Assembly (NCBI RefSeq): GCF_022267515.1
Contig: NZ_JAKFGB010000014.1
Coordinates: forward strand, 186,001-250,000
DNA length: 64,000 nt
Origin: Rubinisphaera margarita
GTDB taxonomy: Bacteria > Planctomycetota > Planctomycetia > Planctomycetales > Planctomycetaceae
Reading direction: 5' to 3'
Shown here: positions 54,377 to 63,530 of the stretch, piece after piece
Layout of the letters: every line of letters begins with the position of its first letter
Numbering within the stretch: position 1 is the first letter of the stretch
Notes under the pieces: model-generated
What the model saw: the letters and a program-made list of their open reading frames with translations, nothing else
The model's database searches: none
Told to the model about the DNA's origin: nothing
Translations under genes and position numbers: made by a program

Positions 54377-56029
54377 TCAGTTTACGACAAGAGGGCCCGT
54401 CAGAATTGGCTTTTCTCGCAGGAAGATCGCTCCCAGTTCGTCTTCGTATTCAAGCCGCCAGCCCTCATCGCGACGCAACAGATTGATCAATCGTTCACGA
54501 TAGAGTTTGTCGACGACGACGGCATTGACGCCGTATCGATCGAGTTTGTCGTCCCAGCCGTCGGTGCCTCGGGCGATGACGAAATAATCGAGCCAGACGT
54601 CTCGCGGCACCAGATGAGCGTGCGAATTCAGGAACAGCTGGCGGTCTTCCGGCCCCGTCCAGAGCAGATAATCGCCCCATTCATAGGAATTGAAGATCAG
54701 CCCCCGGGGTTCATGTTCGGTCAAATACTGGGCTAGTAACACCGGAGTGTCTCGGGAAAGATTCGATCGGTAGAACTCGAAGGCTTTGTCGGGATCGGTG
54801 GGATATCCGTGCAGCAGGGTGGCTGCAAACGGTGTGTAGGCAAAGAAGATCCAGGTCATCCCGACCGCGACGACCGTATTCAGCCCTGCCTTCTTCTGAA
54901 GTGAGGTCTCGACCGATACATCTCGACGATGACGCGCGAAATGATTCAGAACGGCACTGCCATGCAGAACGGCATACCAGGCGGCGAGAGGCGTCCACCA
55001 GACGAGGAACCGAACCGACCACATGGAGGCCAGTCCGAAGACGATCAACAGCAGCGGCTCGGCGAGGGAGATTCGCCGGGGCGTGAGGCGATAGAGCACG
55101 AGCAACAGAATGGCGGTTACGGCCATCGCTTTTCCATGGAAGATCCGCAGTGTCAGCGGGTCCCATTCCACGAGATAGGCAAAGTTCGGATTGCCGGCGA
55201 TTTCCTGCACAGCCGGGAAGATGCCGATCCCGTAAGGATTGATCAGCACAGCCATCAACGAAAGTTCGAGCACGAGCAGATAACGTATGGAACCCGCGAT
55301 CGAGAGCCGGCGCTTGCGCAGAAGCTCATCGGCGGTTTTTCCAAGCCAGTAGAGTCCGAGCAGTGCCAGTCCCATTGGGAAGGAGCCATGGAGATTCACC
55401 CAGGCCATAAACGTCAGCGGGATTCCGACCCATTGCAGAGCCGTCCATCGGCGACATGTCAGTAGCGTCCAGATCACAACGAAACACGCCAACCCCGCCA
55501 GTTGTGGCCGGACGATGCTTAGCGACTTCATGGCGACCACGCCAAAGATCGCCAGTCCGATCAGACTGATTCCGAACGAATCGGTCCGGCTGCGAAATCG
55601 AGCGATGAGTGCGATCACACAGACCGTTAACGAGAACGCGAACAGGAACCGCAACGCAGTCACGCCCAGTTCCTGGTAGCCGAAGTAAGCGATAACCTGC
55701 GATAGCCAGGCGGTGTCGACAAACGGCATGCCCTGGCAGAGTGGCAGCAGTGGTTCGGTGGTTGGGATCTCTCCCTGCTGGACGATGTATCGGCCGTAGG
55801 AGAGATGTCCCCACAAATCGGTATGCCACAACGGGTGATAACTGAGCACCGCGTAGATCAGCCCGACAATACAGACCCAGATCGTTGTCGACCGGCTGAG
55901 TCGAGCCCATTCCGGGAATCGATCTTCGAGCTGAGACGCATCGGGAATGTGCTGTTCCGACTCCGTGCCCGTTTCGGCCTCCGGCGAGGAGTTCTGGCGA
56001 ATTTGGTCGTCCGTTTCCTGAGCGCTCAT
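54377..56029 (-). CDS. Polytopic membrane protein, glycosyltransferase-like
   Basis: A protein of about 550 residues (566 if translation begins at 56077) with a polar N-terminal stretch and about eleven hydrophobic segments. The first loop carries YHPLWHTDLWGHLSYGRYIV, where an Asp next to the first helix resembles the catalytic Asp of membrane glycosyltransferases of the C superfamily (PMT/ArnT-like), and a soluble C-terminal domain (PVLLAQYLTEHEPRGLIFNSYEWGDYLLW) similar to the one in such enzymes. The function is inference. ATG 56029 is preceded by GGAACAGC; upstream ATGs 56050 and 56077 are possible. It precedes the mscK-like gene on the same strand. Confidence 0.8.
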   Translation of the reverse strand: MSAQETDDQIRQNSSPEAETGTESEQHIPDASQLEDRFPEWARLSRSTTIWVCIVGLIYAVLSYHPLWHTDLWGHLSYGRYIVQQGEIPTTEPLLPLCQGMPFVDTAWLSQVIAYFGYQELGVTALRFLFAFSLTVCVIALIARFRSRTDSFGISLIGLAIFGVVAMKSLSIVRPQLAGLACFVVIWTLLTCRRWTALQWVGIPLTFMAWVNLHGSFPMGLALLGLYWLGKTADELLRKRRLSIAGSIRYLLVLELSLMAVLINPYGIGIFPAVQEIAGNPNFAYLVEWDPLTLRIFHGKAMAVTAILLLVLYRLTPRRISLAEPLLLIVFGLASMWSVRFLVWWTPLAAWYAVLHGSAVLNHFARHRRDVSVETSLQKKAGLNTVVAVGMTWIFFAYTPFAATLLHGYPTDPDKAFEFYRSNLSRDTPVLLAQYLTEHEPRGLIFNSYEWGDYLLWTGPEDRQLFLNSHAHLVPRDVWLDYFVIARGTDGWDDKLDRYGVNAVVVDKLYRERLINLLRRDEGWRLEYEDELGAIFLREKPILTGPLVVN

Positions 56030-56311
56030 TGCTGTTCCGGAACTGTTCATGGGCAGGTGCGCAGTTGTTCGAGCCAATCGGGACCGGCTGCGCAGGGCGG
56101 CCGGACGGATGTTGCGTTTTCACAACGCTAGGTTGGATCGAAAGCAGTCGCAAACAGTCGTTCGCCCGGTTCGCCAAAGTTCCTCCGACCGGAACCGGTC
56201 GTACGACCTGGAGCGTGTCGAATCAGCAATCGCGGCTTGCGGCCGGTCCGATTGTAACACCTGTCGCGAACGCAACGAAGTGGCGGGAAACCGCCCATAT
56301 GCCCGAGCGGC

Positions 56312-58003
56312 TTAAACGAAGGGCATTGTGTTCGCGGCAATGATGGTGATGATGAGCCCGACGATTCCCATCATCGAAGTCATCGGTGTCACGTACTTCA
56401 GCGTTTCCCACTCGGTCATACCGCTCATTTTGCCGATGACCCAGAAGCCGGAGTCATTCATCCACATGAACATCTTGCTGCCACAGCCGATCGCCAGAGC
56501 GAGATAGACCGGATGGAAACCGAGATCCGCGCCGGCCGCGAAGCTCGCCATCACGCCGACGCCGGTAATCATCGACACGGTCGCCGATCCTTGCGCCAAT
56601 CGAACCAGAGCCGTAACGAGGAAGGCGATTCCCAGAATCGCGGTCGTTGAAGCTCCGTCGACATCGCCGAAGATCCCGGCGACGCCGGTCTGCTGCAGAG
56701 CTTTCCCAAACGCTCCCCCGGCTGCGGTAATGAGAATGATGACGCCCCCGCTGGCCAGAGCCGACTGCATTGAATTGGCCAGTTCTCCCAAGCTCGATTT
56801 CTTCTGCTGATAGAGCATGATAATCGCCAGCGTCGCCGAGATCGCCATGGCGATATTCTTGTTCCCGAACATCACGAAGAAGTCGTTCAGTGAAGCCAGC
56901 ATCGGCGAGACCGATTCACTGGGGACATTCTTCAGATAGGTGCTCATCACTGTCTGCCCGGTGATCAGCAGGACGGGCAACAGAATCGGCAGCATCGACA
57001 TGAAGACCGACGGCAGTTCGCTGTCGTCCCGGTCGGCGATCTGCTGCAGTTCATCCAGCGAGACATCCGCGCTCTCGCGAAGCGGGACATCGACGTAATG
57101 GCAGAGAATCATGGCGTAAATGAAACTGAAAATGCAGCAGCCGATCCCCACCAGTCCGCCGGCGAGAATCATCACTCCAACATCGACCGCGAGAGCCTCG
57201 GCGACGAACAGCGGGCCGGGAGTCGGAGGCACCAGACAGTGAGCCATCGAGCCCCCCATCACAATGGAGAGCACATACAGCAAATAGTTCTTCCCGGTCC
57301 GCAGACGCATGGCCTTGCCGACGGGAATCATTAAGTAGAAGACGGTGTCGAAGAAGACCGGTGTCGAGAGGACGAAACTGCTGCCGACAAAGGAGAGGGC
57401 GGCGTTCTTCTCTCCGACAAGCCGCAGCACCCAGCGAACGATCTTTTCGGCTGCTCCACTGTCTAGCAGACACTTGCCGATGATGGCCGCCATGGCAATC
57501 AGGATACCGATGCCGGTACAGGTCGCTCCGAAGCCGCTGGCGACGAGGTCGCCGACCGTCTGCCGGGAAAAGCTGACAGCATCGGCCCGCTGTTGAGGCG
57601 TGACAGCGATCGTTTGTTCCCAGTTAATCGGGGCAGCGGTGGCCGGTTGCAGACTGGCAACCGCATCGCCGTTCTCGTTGAACCGTTCGATGCTGGCCGT
57701 GGCGATAGTTTCAATGGACCCGGTCGCCTGGTCCTGTTGCAGCAGAAGATATTGGCCGCCGACCCGGGTGGTCGAAGATTCACTCTTGTTCAACGTGAGA
57801 GAATCGTCGCTGGTCTCGACAATCTCGGCTTTGCTCTTGCTCAGCTCATACCATTCCACCGTGGCATCCGGAGTCATCAGGGAGACGACGATGGCCGCCA
57901 GGATGAGTGCGAGAAAAGCGTGCAGCCGAAAACCAAGGATGCCACCGACAACGATGACCAGCCCGACTCCGATGATGAACAGTGTTGCACTCGTACTCAG
58001 CAT
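56312..58003 (-). CDS. GntP-family gluconate permease with inserted loop
   Basis: A 563-residue transporter of the GntP (gluconate:H+ symporter) family. Typical segments are GFGATCTGIGILIAMAAIIGKCLLDSGAAEKIVRWVLRLVGEKNAALSF, HCLVPPTPGPLFVAEAL, ITAAGGAFGKALQQTGV and GCGSKMFMWMNDSGFWVIGKMSGM. About 12 hydrophobic segments are seen. Compared with the usual 440-450 residues it has an insert of about 100 polar residues (about 45-145) between the second and third membrane helix, predicted to form a domain on one side of the membrane. Substrate is a sugar acid in most relatives. Divergent from the DUF1549 gene. Confidence 0.92.
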   Translation of the reverse strand: MLSTSATLFIIGVGLVIVVGGILGFRLHAFLALILAAIVVSLMTPDATVEWYELSKSKAEIVETSDDSLTLNKSESSTTRVGGQYLLLQQDQATGSIETIATASIERFNENGDAVASLQPATAAPINWEQTIAVTPQQRADAVSFSRQTVGDLVASGFGATCTGIGILIAMAAIIGKCLLDSGAAEKIVRWVLRLVGEKNAALSFVGSSFVLSTPVFFDTVFYLMIPVGKAMRLRTGKNYLLYVLSIVMGGSMAHCLVPPTPGPLFVAEALAVDVGVMILAGGLVGIGCCIFSFIYAMILCHYVDVPLRESADVSLDELQQIADRDDSELPSVFMSMLPILLPVLLITGQTVMSTYLKNVPSESVSPMLASLNDFFVMFGNKNIAMAISATLAIIMLYQQKKSSLGELANSMQSALASGGVIILITAAGGAFGKALQQTGVAGIFGDVDGASTTAILGIAFLVTALVRLAQGSATVSMITGVGVMASFAAGADLGFHPVYLALAIGCGSKMFMWMNDSGFWVIGKMSGMTEWETLKYVTPMTSMMGIVGLIITIIAANTMPFV

Positions 58004-58257
58004 AGCGTTTCCAGTCCCGGTTCGGACGATGGAGAAACACGTTCAACTCATCGGCCCATCGACACATCAATCATTGTGGATTCCTCGGAAGTGCTCGCAT
58101 TCTGACGCAGCCCCTGAGGATTTGCAAGGAATCGATTTCCGCTGATTTCAACGCTCTTTCGCGAGGAGAACGAAACTTTCCCGTCGTCGTACGGGTTTAA
58201 TTCTGCACTGCTTGCCTCTATCACAACCGCTTGTCCTTGTCGCCGGGGAGACGATCA

Positions 58258-60087
58258 ATGTCTCAACAAGTCCGTCTGTCTCTGCTGTCACTCGCGTCAC
58301 TGACGCTCGGTTTCAGTACGTTCTGTTCACCGGTTCTGGCCGCGAACCCGAGCGATCCGCTGGCGGTTGCCGCCAGCGTCGACCGAATCGTCACGGAGAA
58401 CCTGGCCGAGGAAGGCGTCGCACCGGCCGATCGCACATCGGACGAGGATTTTCTCCGCCGCGTCTCCATCGATCTGACCGGTCGAATTCCAACGCCGGCC
58501 GAGATGACCCGCTTCGGTCTCGATCCCGATCCCCGGAAACGCGAGAAGAAAATCGATGAGCTGATGAGCTCACCGGATTTCGCTCACAACTGGTCGGCTT
58601 ACTGGCGGGACGTCATCTTCATGCGGGCCACCGAACAGCGGGCCCAACCGCTTCAGGGTGTGTTCCAGTTGTGGCTCCGCGAGAAGCTGGAGAACAACGC
58701 GCCCTGGGACGAGATCGTCACCGAGATGCTCACTTCAACCGGCGATGTGCGGGAGAATGGGGCCACCGGTCTGTTCCTCGCCCATGCCGGCGATGCAACC
58801 GAACTGGCTTCGGAAACCTCCCGGCTGTTCCTGGGCATTCAGATTCAGTGTGCGAACTGTCACGACCATCCAACCGATACCTGGACCCGTCAGCAGTTCC
58901 ACGAACTGGCCGCGTACTTCCCCCGGGTGCGAGTTCAGCAGCGCCCCCAGGAGACTCCCCCGACATTTATCGTGAGCTCGTTCGATGTCAACCAGTCGCG
59001 CGGACGCGAAGTTTTGAACAACCCGGAGCGACTCTTCCGTGGGCTCGATCAGAATCGCGACGGGAAACTGACAGACGAAGAAGCGAAGAGAGCACAGCGG
59101 TTTGCTGCCGTTTTCGAACGTCTGCTCGGAGTTGGCGATACTGATAAAGACGGCATGCTGTCTCTGGAAGAGTTCAAGAACCTTCCGACCCAGCCGCAGG
59201 GACGACGACAAACGACTGAGTACTTCATGCCGAACCTGGAGGATCCCGCCGCCGAAGGCACTCGACTCGATCCCGTCTTCTTTGTCGATGGCGATTCGGC
59301 CCCACGAGAATTGCGTGATGTGGAACGCCGAACCGAACTGGCTCGAAAGGTCACTGATCCCGGCAACGAATGGTTCGCCAAGTCGTATGTAAACCGCATC
59401 TGGACCGAACTGCTCGGCGTCGGGTTCTACCCTCTCGTCGATGATATGGGCCCGCTCCGCGAAGTGCGGTACGAGAAGGCTCTGGAAACGCTCAGCGAGG
59501 GTTTCATCGCCAGCGGATTTGACACTCGCTGGGTTTTTCGCACGATTCTGAATTCCGAGGCTTACCAGCGTTCGCTCGACACTCCCAGCGGACTGCCGAG
59601 CAATGAATCATGTGAACTGGCCTGTGCCACGCCGGTCCGCCTGCGAGCCGAGCAGATCCTCGCCTCGCTCATGATGTTGTCCGGTCAGACGGAAACCAAT
59701 CGCGAAATTACCGTCGGACGCGGTCCCGGGAGTCGACGCAATTCCCCGGAAGCTCAGTTCGTCGCTCTGTTCGGTTTCGATCCATCGACGCCGCAGGAGG
59801 AAGTCTCTGGAGACATTCCGCAGTCGCTGTTCATGATGAATTCGCCGCTGATCAGCCAGCTGGTCTCGAGCCGGGGGAATGGGCCGCTGGCCCGTTTGCT
59901 GCGTCGATACGACAACGATGAAGACGCGTTGCGGGAACTGTATGTCCTCGTGCTGTCCCGCGAGCCCTCCGAATACGAACTCACTGAGTGCAAAGAATTC
60001 ATCTACGAAGTTCAGAATCGAAACGAAGCCTTTGAGGATGTCATGTGGTGCCTGGTCAACTCCAGTGAGTTCATTACCAGACGCTGA
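58258..60087 (+). CDS. Secreted DUF1549/DUF1553 protein with EF-hand pair
   Basis: A 609-residue exported protein, signal peptide LLSLASLTLGFSTFCSPVLAA. The DUF1549 part (about 40-250) includes FLRRVSIDLTGRIPTPAEM, WSAYWRDVIFMR and QIQCANCHDHPTDTWTRQQFHELAAYF, with a CxxCH motif like a heme c site. Residues about 265-315 hold two EF-hand loops, DQNRDGKLTDEE and DTDKDGMLSLEE, which should bind calcium. The DUF1553 part follows (YVNRIWTELLGVGFYPLVDDMGP, GFDTRWVFRTILNSEAYQRS, LYVLVLSREPSEYELTECKEF). GGGGAG precedes ATG 58258. It pairs with the DUF1501 gene 147 bases downstream. Confidence 0.92.
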   Translation: MSQQVRLSLLSLASLTLGFSTFCSPVLAANPSDPLAVAASVDRIVTENLAEEGVAPADRTSDEDFLRRVSIDLTGRIPTPAEMTRFGLDPDPRKREKKIDELMSSPDFAHNWSAYWRDVIFMRATEQRAQPLQGVFQLWLREKLENNAPWDEIVTEMLTSTGDVRENGATGLFLAHAGDATELASETSRLFLGIQIQCANCHDHPTDTWTRQQFHELAAYFPRVRVQQRPQETPPTFIVSSFDVNQSRGREVLNNPERLFRGLDQNRDGKLTDEEAKRAQRFAAVFERLLGVGDTDKDGMLSLEEFKNLPTQPQGRRQTTEYFMPNLEDPAAEGTRLDPVFFVDGDSAPRELRDVERRTELARKVTDPGNEWFAKSYVNRIWTELLGVGFYPLVDDMGPLREVRYEKALETLSEGFIASGFDTRWVFRTILNSEAYQRSLDTPSGLPSNESCELACATPVRLRAEQILASLMMLSGQTETNREITVGRGPGSRRNSPEAQFVALFGFDPSTPQEEVSGDIPQSLFMMNSPLISQLVSSRGNGPLARLLRRYDNDEDALRELYVLVLSREPSEYELTECKEFIYEVQNRNEAFEDVMWCLVNSSEFITRR

Positions 60088-60234
60088 CAGTCCTCCGCTC
60101 AAGCCGAACCGTAGCGAGGGCCGGGCGCCATTTGTCCGCCTTCTGAACAGCATCCCCGTTTCCGGGGATCACGCACGCTCACGAACCATCGGGTGGAATC
60201 GCTCGATTCACAGCTTTCAGTCAGGAACATTCTC

Positions 60235-61521
60235 ATGTCAACCAGCATTCACGAACTGATTCAATGGGGACGACGCGGCTTCTCCCGTCGTCGCTTTCTT
60301 CACACGGTGTCCGCCAGCGGTCTGGCAGCCGGTACGCTCGGGTTTCGCGATCTGATGAGCCTGCAGGCGGCCGAACTTCGCAAGCGACACAAAGCTGTCA
60401 TCATGCTCTGGATGAACGGCGGCCCCAGTCAGCTCGAAACGTTCGATCCCAAACCAACGCACGAGAACGGCGGCGAGACTTCAGTGATCTCGACCGCGAT
60501 CCCCGGTGTTCAGATTGCCGAGCCCTGGACCGGGATCGCCAGCGTGCTCGATCGCTGCGCGGTGATTCGCTCGTTCACGAACAAAGAGGGCAACCATCGT
60601 CGAGCAACCTATCAGCTGCACACCGGGTATGTACCATCGGGATCGGTGAAGCATCCTTCGCTCGGCTCGAATGTCGCTCAGCAGATTGGCGATGAGAACC
60701 TCGACATCCCATCCGTGGTTTCAATCGGTCGCGCTGATGGAGCCGGGGCGGGCTTTCTTGGTGTCGAGTTCGATCCGTTCTTTATCAACAACCCCGGCCA
60801 GCGGCCAGACAACACTCAGATGCCGGTGGCGGGAGACCGGTATCAACGACGGTTGAATCTGTTCGATTCCCTTCAGCAGGGATTCTCTCAACGCGGAGCC
60901 GAGCAGGTCGTCGAGAACCACAACGCTATTTACGGCAAGGCCGCTGATCTCATCCGCAGCCCACGACTGTCCGCCTTTGAACTGAGCGGAGAACCGGATT
61001 CCTTGAAGAAGAAATACGGCGAGACCCAGTTTGGTCGCGGGTGTCTGCTGGCCCGTCGGCTTGTGGAAGAAGGGGTCAGCTATGTCGAAGTGGTCTCCAA
61101 CGGCTGGGATACGCACGACGACAACTTCGACCGCATTGCCAACCTGGCCGGCCAGGTTGATCCGGCGACGGCAGCGCTCATTCTGGACCTCGAAGAACGA
61201 GGCATGCTGGACGATACACTCGTCGTCTGGATGGGCGAGTTCGGACGCACGCCGCGAGTCAACGGTCGTGGAGGTCGGGACCACTTCCCGCGGGTCTTCA
61301 ACGGATTGATGGCGGGCGGCGGTGTCCGCGGCGGGCAGGTGATCGGAGCTTCGACCGCCGACGGCAACGACGTGCTCGACCGACCGGTCAGCGTGCCCGA
61401 TCTGTTCCACAGCATCTGCCATGCAATCGGAGTCGATCCGGAGTTCGAGAACATGAGCCCGCTGGGCCGCCCGATGAAAATCGTCGAAGGCGGAAGCGTG
61501 GTTCACGAACTGTTTTCCTGA
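60235..61521 (+). CDS. DUF1501 secreted protein with Tat signal (second copy)
   Basis: A 428-residue DUF1501 protein. The N-terminus RRGFSRRRFLHTVSASGLAAGTLGF is a Tat signal. Core motifs are AVIMLWMNGGPSQLETFDPKP, RCAVIRSFTNKEGNHRRATYQLHTGY, VSYVEVVSNGWDTHDDNF and DTLVVWMGEFGRTPRVNGRGGRDHFPRVFNGLMAGGGVRGGQVIG, with LGRPMKIV at the end. The family has a phosphatase/sulfatase-like fold and is usually linked to DUF1549/DUF1553 in this phylum, as here. It differs clearly from the copy at 35302-36525, which goes with DUF1800. Confidence 0.94.
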   Translation: MSTSIHELIQWGRRGFSRRRFLHTVSASGLAAGTLGFRDLMSLQAAELRKRHKAVIMLWMNGGPSQLETFDPKPTHENGGETSVISTAIPGVQIAEPWTGIASVLDRCAVIRSFTNKEGNHRRATYQLHTGYVPSGSVKHPSLGSNVAQQIGDENLDIPSVVSIGRADGAGAGFLGVEFDPFFINNPGQRPDNTQMPVAGDRYQRRLNLFDSLQQGFSQRGAEQVVENHNAIYGKAADLIRSPRLSAFELSGEPDSLKKKYGETQFGRGCLLARRLVEEGVSYVEVVSNGWDTHDDNFDRIANLAGQVDPATAALILDLEERGMLDDTLVVWMGEFGRTPRVNGRGGRDHFPRVFNGLMAGGGVRGGQVIGASTADGNDVLDRPVSVPDLFHSICHAIGVDPEFENMSPLGRPMKIVEGGSVVHELFS

Positions 61522-61860
61522 AATCAATGAACGGTTCGGAAGCCTCTTGTGGAGGATGGTCCGGCCGGGATGCGGCAGAGCGGCCACGACGATGAAGCAG
61601 CGACATCAACGTGGCCTCGACGGGGAACGATCGGGCGACCTCCCGATCCGTTCCAATCGCAGACCCTCAATTTCTGCGTCCGACTGCCAACTCCCGGCCG
61701 GTCCATCGATTTTCTTCGCATTGAGAATCAGCGGAAGGAACGGGCGATCTGCGGACTTCACACAGGTCATCGCGGGGCTGGCGACTCTTGGTAGTCACCA
61801 GCCCTTCTTGCTGTATGATGGAGTTTCCATGAACCGCGCACCTGTTCCGGAGATTCCCCG
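61522..61860. other. 339-bp gap before the DUF1080 gene
   Basis: No gene, hairpin or repeat was recognised. Several overlapping short frames in the stretch are rich in Arg and Pro and look non-coding. A TGTATGAT (61811-61818) could serve as -10 box for the DUF1080 gene, without a good -35. Confidence 0.3.
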
Positions 61861-62526
61861 ATGAAACTTCATCTGCACCTGTCGACGCTGTTGCTTCTCA
61901 CCCTGCCGTTTTCCCTCGCCGCTGCCGACGATCAACCCGCCGAAGGCAAGAAGAACGCGAAAGCCATTTCGCTGATCAAAGGAGACAAGCTGGACGGCTG
62001 GCAGAAAACCCAGTTTGGAGGGCCCGGCGAGGTCAGCGTGAAAGAAGGTGTGCTGACGATCGAAATGGGATCGCCGCTGAATGGGGTGACGATCACCGAA
62101 GAGGCGTTCAAGAAGCTGCCGAAGGTGAACTACGAGATGCGGCTCGAAGCGAAACGCGAACTCGGCGGCGACTTCTTCGTCGGGCTGACATTTCCGGTCA
62201 AGGATCAGCACTGCTCGCTGATCATGGGCGGCTGGGGCGGCGGCGTCATCGGCATCTCGAGCATCGATGGTTACGATGCTTCCGAGAATGAATCGACAAC
62301 CTATGCGACCTTCGAGAACGGCAAGTGGTACAACATCCGGCTGCAGGTGACTGACAATCGCATCACGGTCTGGCTGGACGATGAAGAGATGGTCGATGTC
62401 GACATTGAAGAGCGGCGGCTCGATACACGGATCGAAGTTGATTTATCCAAGCCGCTTGGTCTGTCGAGCTTCGAAACGACGGCCAAAATTCGGGACTTCA
62501 AAATTCGCCCGTTGAGCGAGAAATAA
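61861..62526 (+). CDS. Secreted DUF1080 (3-keto-disaccharide hydrolase-type) protein
   Basis: A 221-residue exported protein with signal peptide (LHLSTLLLLTLPFSLAAAD). The rest is one concanavalin-like beta-sandwich of the DUF1080 group: LIKGDKLDGWQKT, VSVKEGVLTIEMGSPLNGVTI, NYEMRLEAKRELGGDFFVGLTFPV, GGWGGGVIGISSIDGYDASENE, WYNIRLQVTDNRITVWLDDEEMVDVDI and LSSFETTAKIRDFKIRPL. Other members of the group bind or hydrolyse carbohydrates; the substrate of this one is unknown. It ends at a bidirectional terminator shared with the next gene. Confidence 0.9.
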   Translation: MKLHLHLSTLLLLTLPFSLAAADDQPAEGKKNAKAISLIKGDKLDGWQKTQFGGPGEVSVKEGVLTIEMGSPLNGVTITEEAFKKLPKVNYEMRLEAKRELGGDFFVGLTFPVKDQHCSLIMGGWGGGVIGISSIDGYDASENESTTYATFENGKWYNIRLQVTDNRITVWLDDEEMVDVDIEERRLDTRIEVDLSKPLGLSSFETTAKIRDFKIRPLSEK

Positions 62527-62550
62527 TTCTCAACTTACGGTAGAATACGC

Positions 62551-62584
62551 AAACAGGCGATCGCTCCCGGGCGATCGCCTGTTT
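62551..62584. terminator. Bidirectional intrinsic terminator
   Basis: AAACAGGCGATCGC pairs perfectly with GCGATCGCCTGTTT around TCCCGG; the stem ends in A-run/T-run on both sides. It lies between the convergent DUF1080 gene and the Tyr-rich peptide gene and serves both. Confidence 0.9.
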
Positions 62585-62608
62585 CCATGGCTTCAGACAT
62601 CAAGCGGC

Positions 62609-62908
62609 TTAGAACACGTCCAGGTGGAAGTGGTACCCTTTGTGGTACGGCCGTTCGGTCGGATAGAAGTTGTGCCAGTCCTTATTGTAGACCGGAATCT
62701 GCATTTCCGGGGCGTACCGGTAATACATGTGATCGTAGCTGCCGTACTGCTGGAAGTTTTGCGGATAGTACATGTACGGGTAGTAGTAGAACCGATTCCA
62801 GTCGGTTGGCTGTCCCTGTCCTGCAGCACCTGCTTCTGGGATCGCCGTGTTGACAACCATGATCAATGCGGTTGCCATCAAGCCAGCCTGGGCCAAACGT
62901 CGAAACAT
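62609..62908 (-). CDS. Small secreted Tyr-rich protein, function unknown
   Basis: A 99-residue protein with signal peptide (AQAGLMATALIMVVNTAIPEAGAA) and a mature part of about 70 residues that holds about 15 Tyr, plus many Phe, Pro and His, for example FYYYPYMYYPQNFQQYGSYD and YHKGYHFHLDVF. I do not recognise a characterised family. The composition points to a surface or cell-wall component, perhaps cross-linked through Tyr, which is inference. GAGGAGAAA is a strong ribosome site right before ATG 62908. The terminator at 62551 closes it. Confidence 0.8.
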   Translation of the reverse strand: MFRRLAQAGLMATALIMVVNTAIPEAGAAGQGQPTDWNRFYYYPYMYYPQNFQQYGSYDHMYYRYAPEMQIPVYNKDWHNFYPTERPYHKGYHFHLDVF

Positions 62909-63530
62909 CCTTGTTTCTCCTCGGGGAAAGATGACATCGGCCTGGAGCCGTGCAATTTCGTAGAGTGATGTCGTTCCCGAAAAAGGACGACTTCCTTTAA
63001 CTCATCGACCGGAGAACCCCCGTTACATCAGTGAAGTTTCGCACAATCGCCACATTGCGCGCAGGCCCGGCTCGGGGATCGAGGGTTTGTAAAATTTATT
63101 TGAAGCTGTTCACAGAGACCGTCGATTCTCCGTGATCGCGCGGAACCGCTTTCCGCATCCCCAGCTTCCGACGACGCAACGTGTTGTCATATTGACACAT
63201 GAAGTTGTCTTCGCTTCGTAAGAATTTCACACCAATCCGAGAAGACCTTCTCGACCGCTGGTGAAAATTCCCGCGCTGACAAAGTCGCAGACGACGTCGC
63301 TGCTCGAAACTGGAGCAGAGTGCTGCGCTGGGAATGACCATCGTGATTCAAATTCGATCACAACAAGAGGTCAGTACCTCTCCATGTGATCGAATCCGGC
63401 TCGTTTTCCGTCCGCAGGGTCGAGCAAGTCCCCCTGAACCGACAGAACGATTCAACCCTTTTTTATGGTTCGACCTTTGCTGGTTCAGAACCATTGTTGC
63501 ATTCCTTTTTCAGTGGGCTGGAGTGAGTTG
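62909..63530. other. 622-bp gap with divergent promoters expected
   Basis: No convincing gene was found. It is less GC-rich than its surroundings (TTTGTAAAATTTATTTGAAG near 63087, TTTTTTATGG near 63461). An imperfect palindrome TTGTCATATTGACA lies at about 63184-63197. The stretch probably holds the promoters of the Tyr-rich peptide gene and the opgG-like gene; I cannot place them. Confidence 0.35.

Noticed and set aside
58854..58864. Heme c motif CANCH as proof of a cytochrome
   Set aside because: The CxxCH pattern is a general feature of DUF1549 and no other cytochrome features are visible, so heme binding is only a possibility.
63184..63197. Palindrome TTGTCATATTGACA as a regulator site
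   Set aside because: Short and found once; no regulator gene nearby. Kept only as a note in the gap description.
63096..63341. An 81-codon minus-strand frame in the gap before opgG
   Set aside because: Rich in Arg and Ser, no ribosome site, no hydrophobic or domain pattern, and lies in the likely promoter region.
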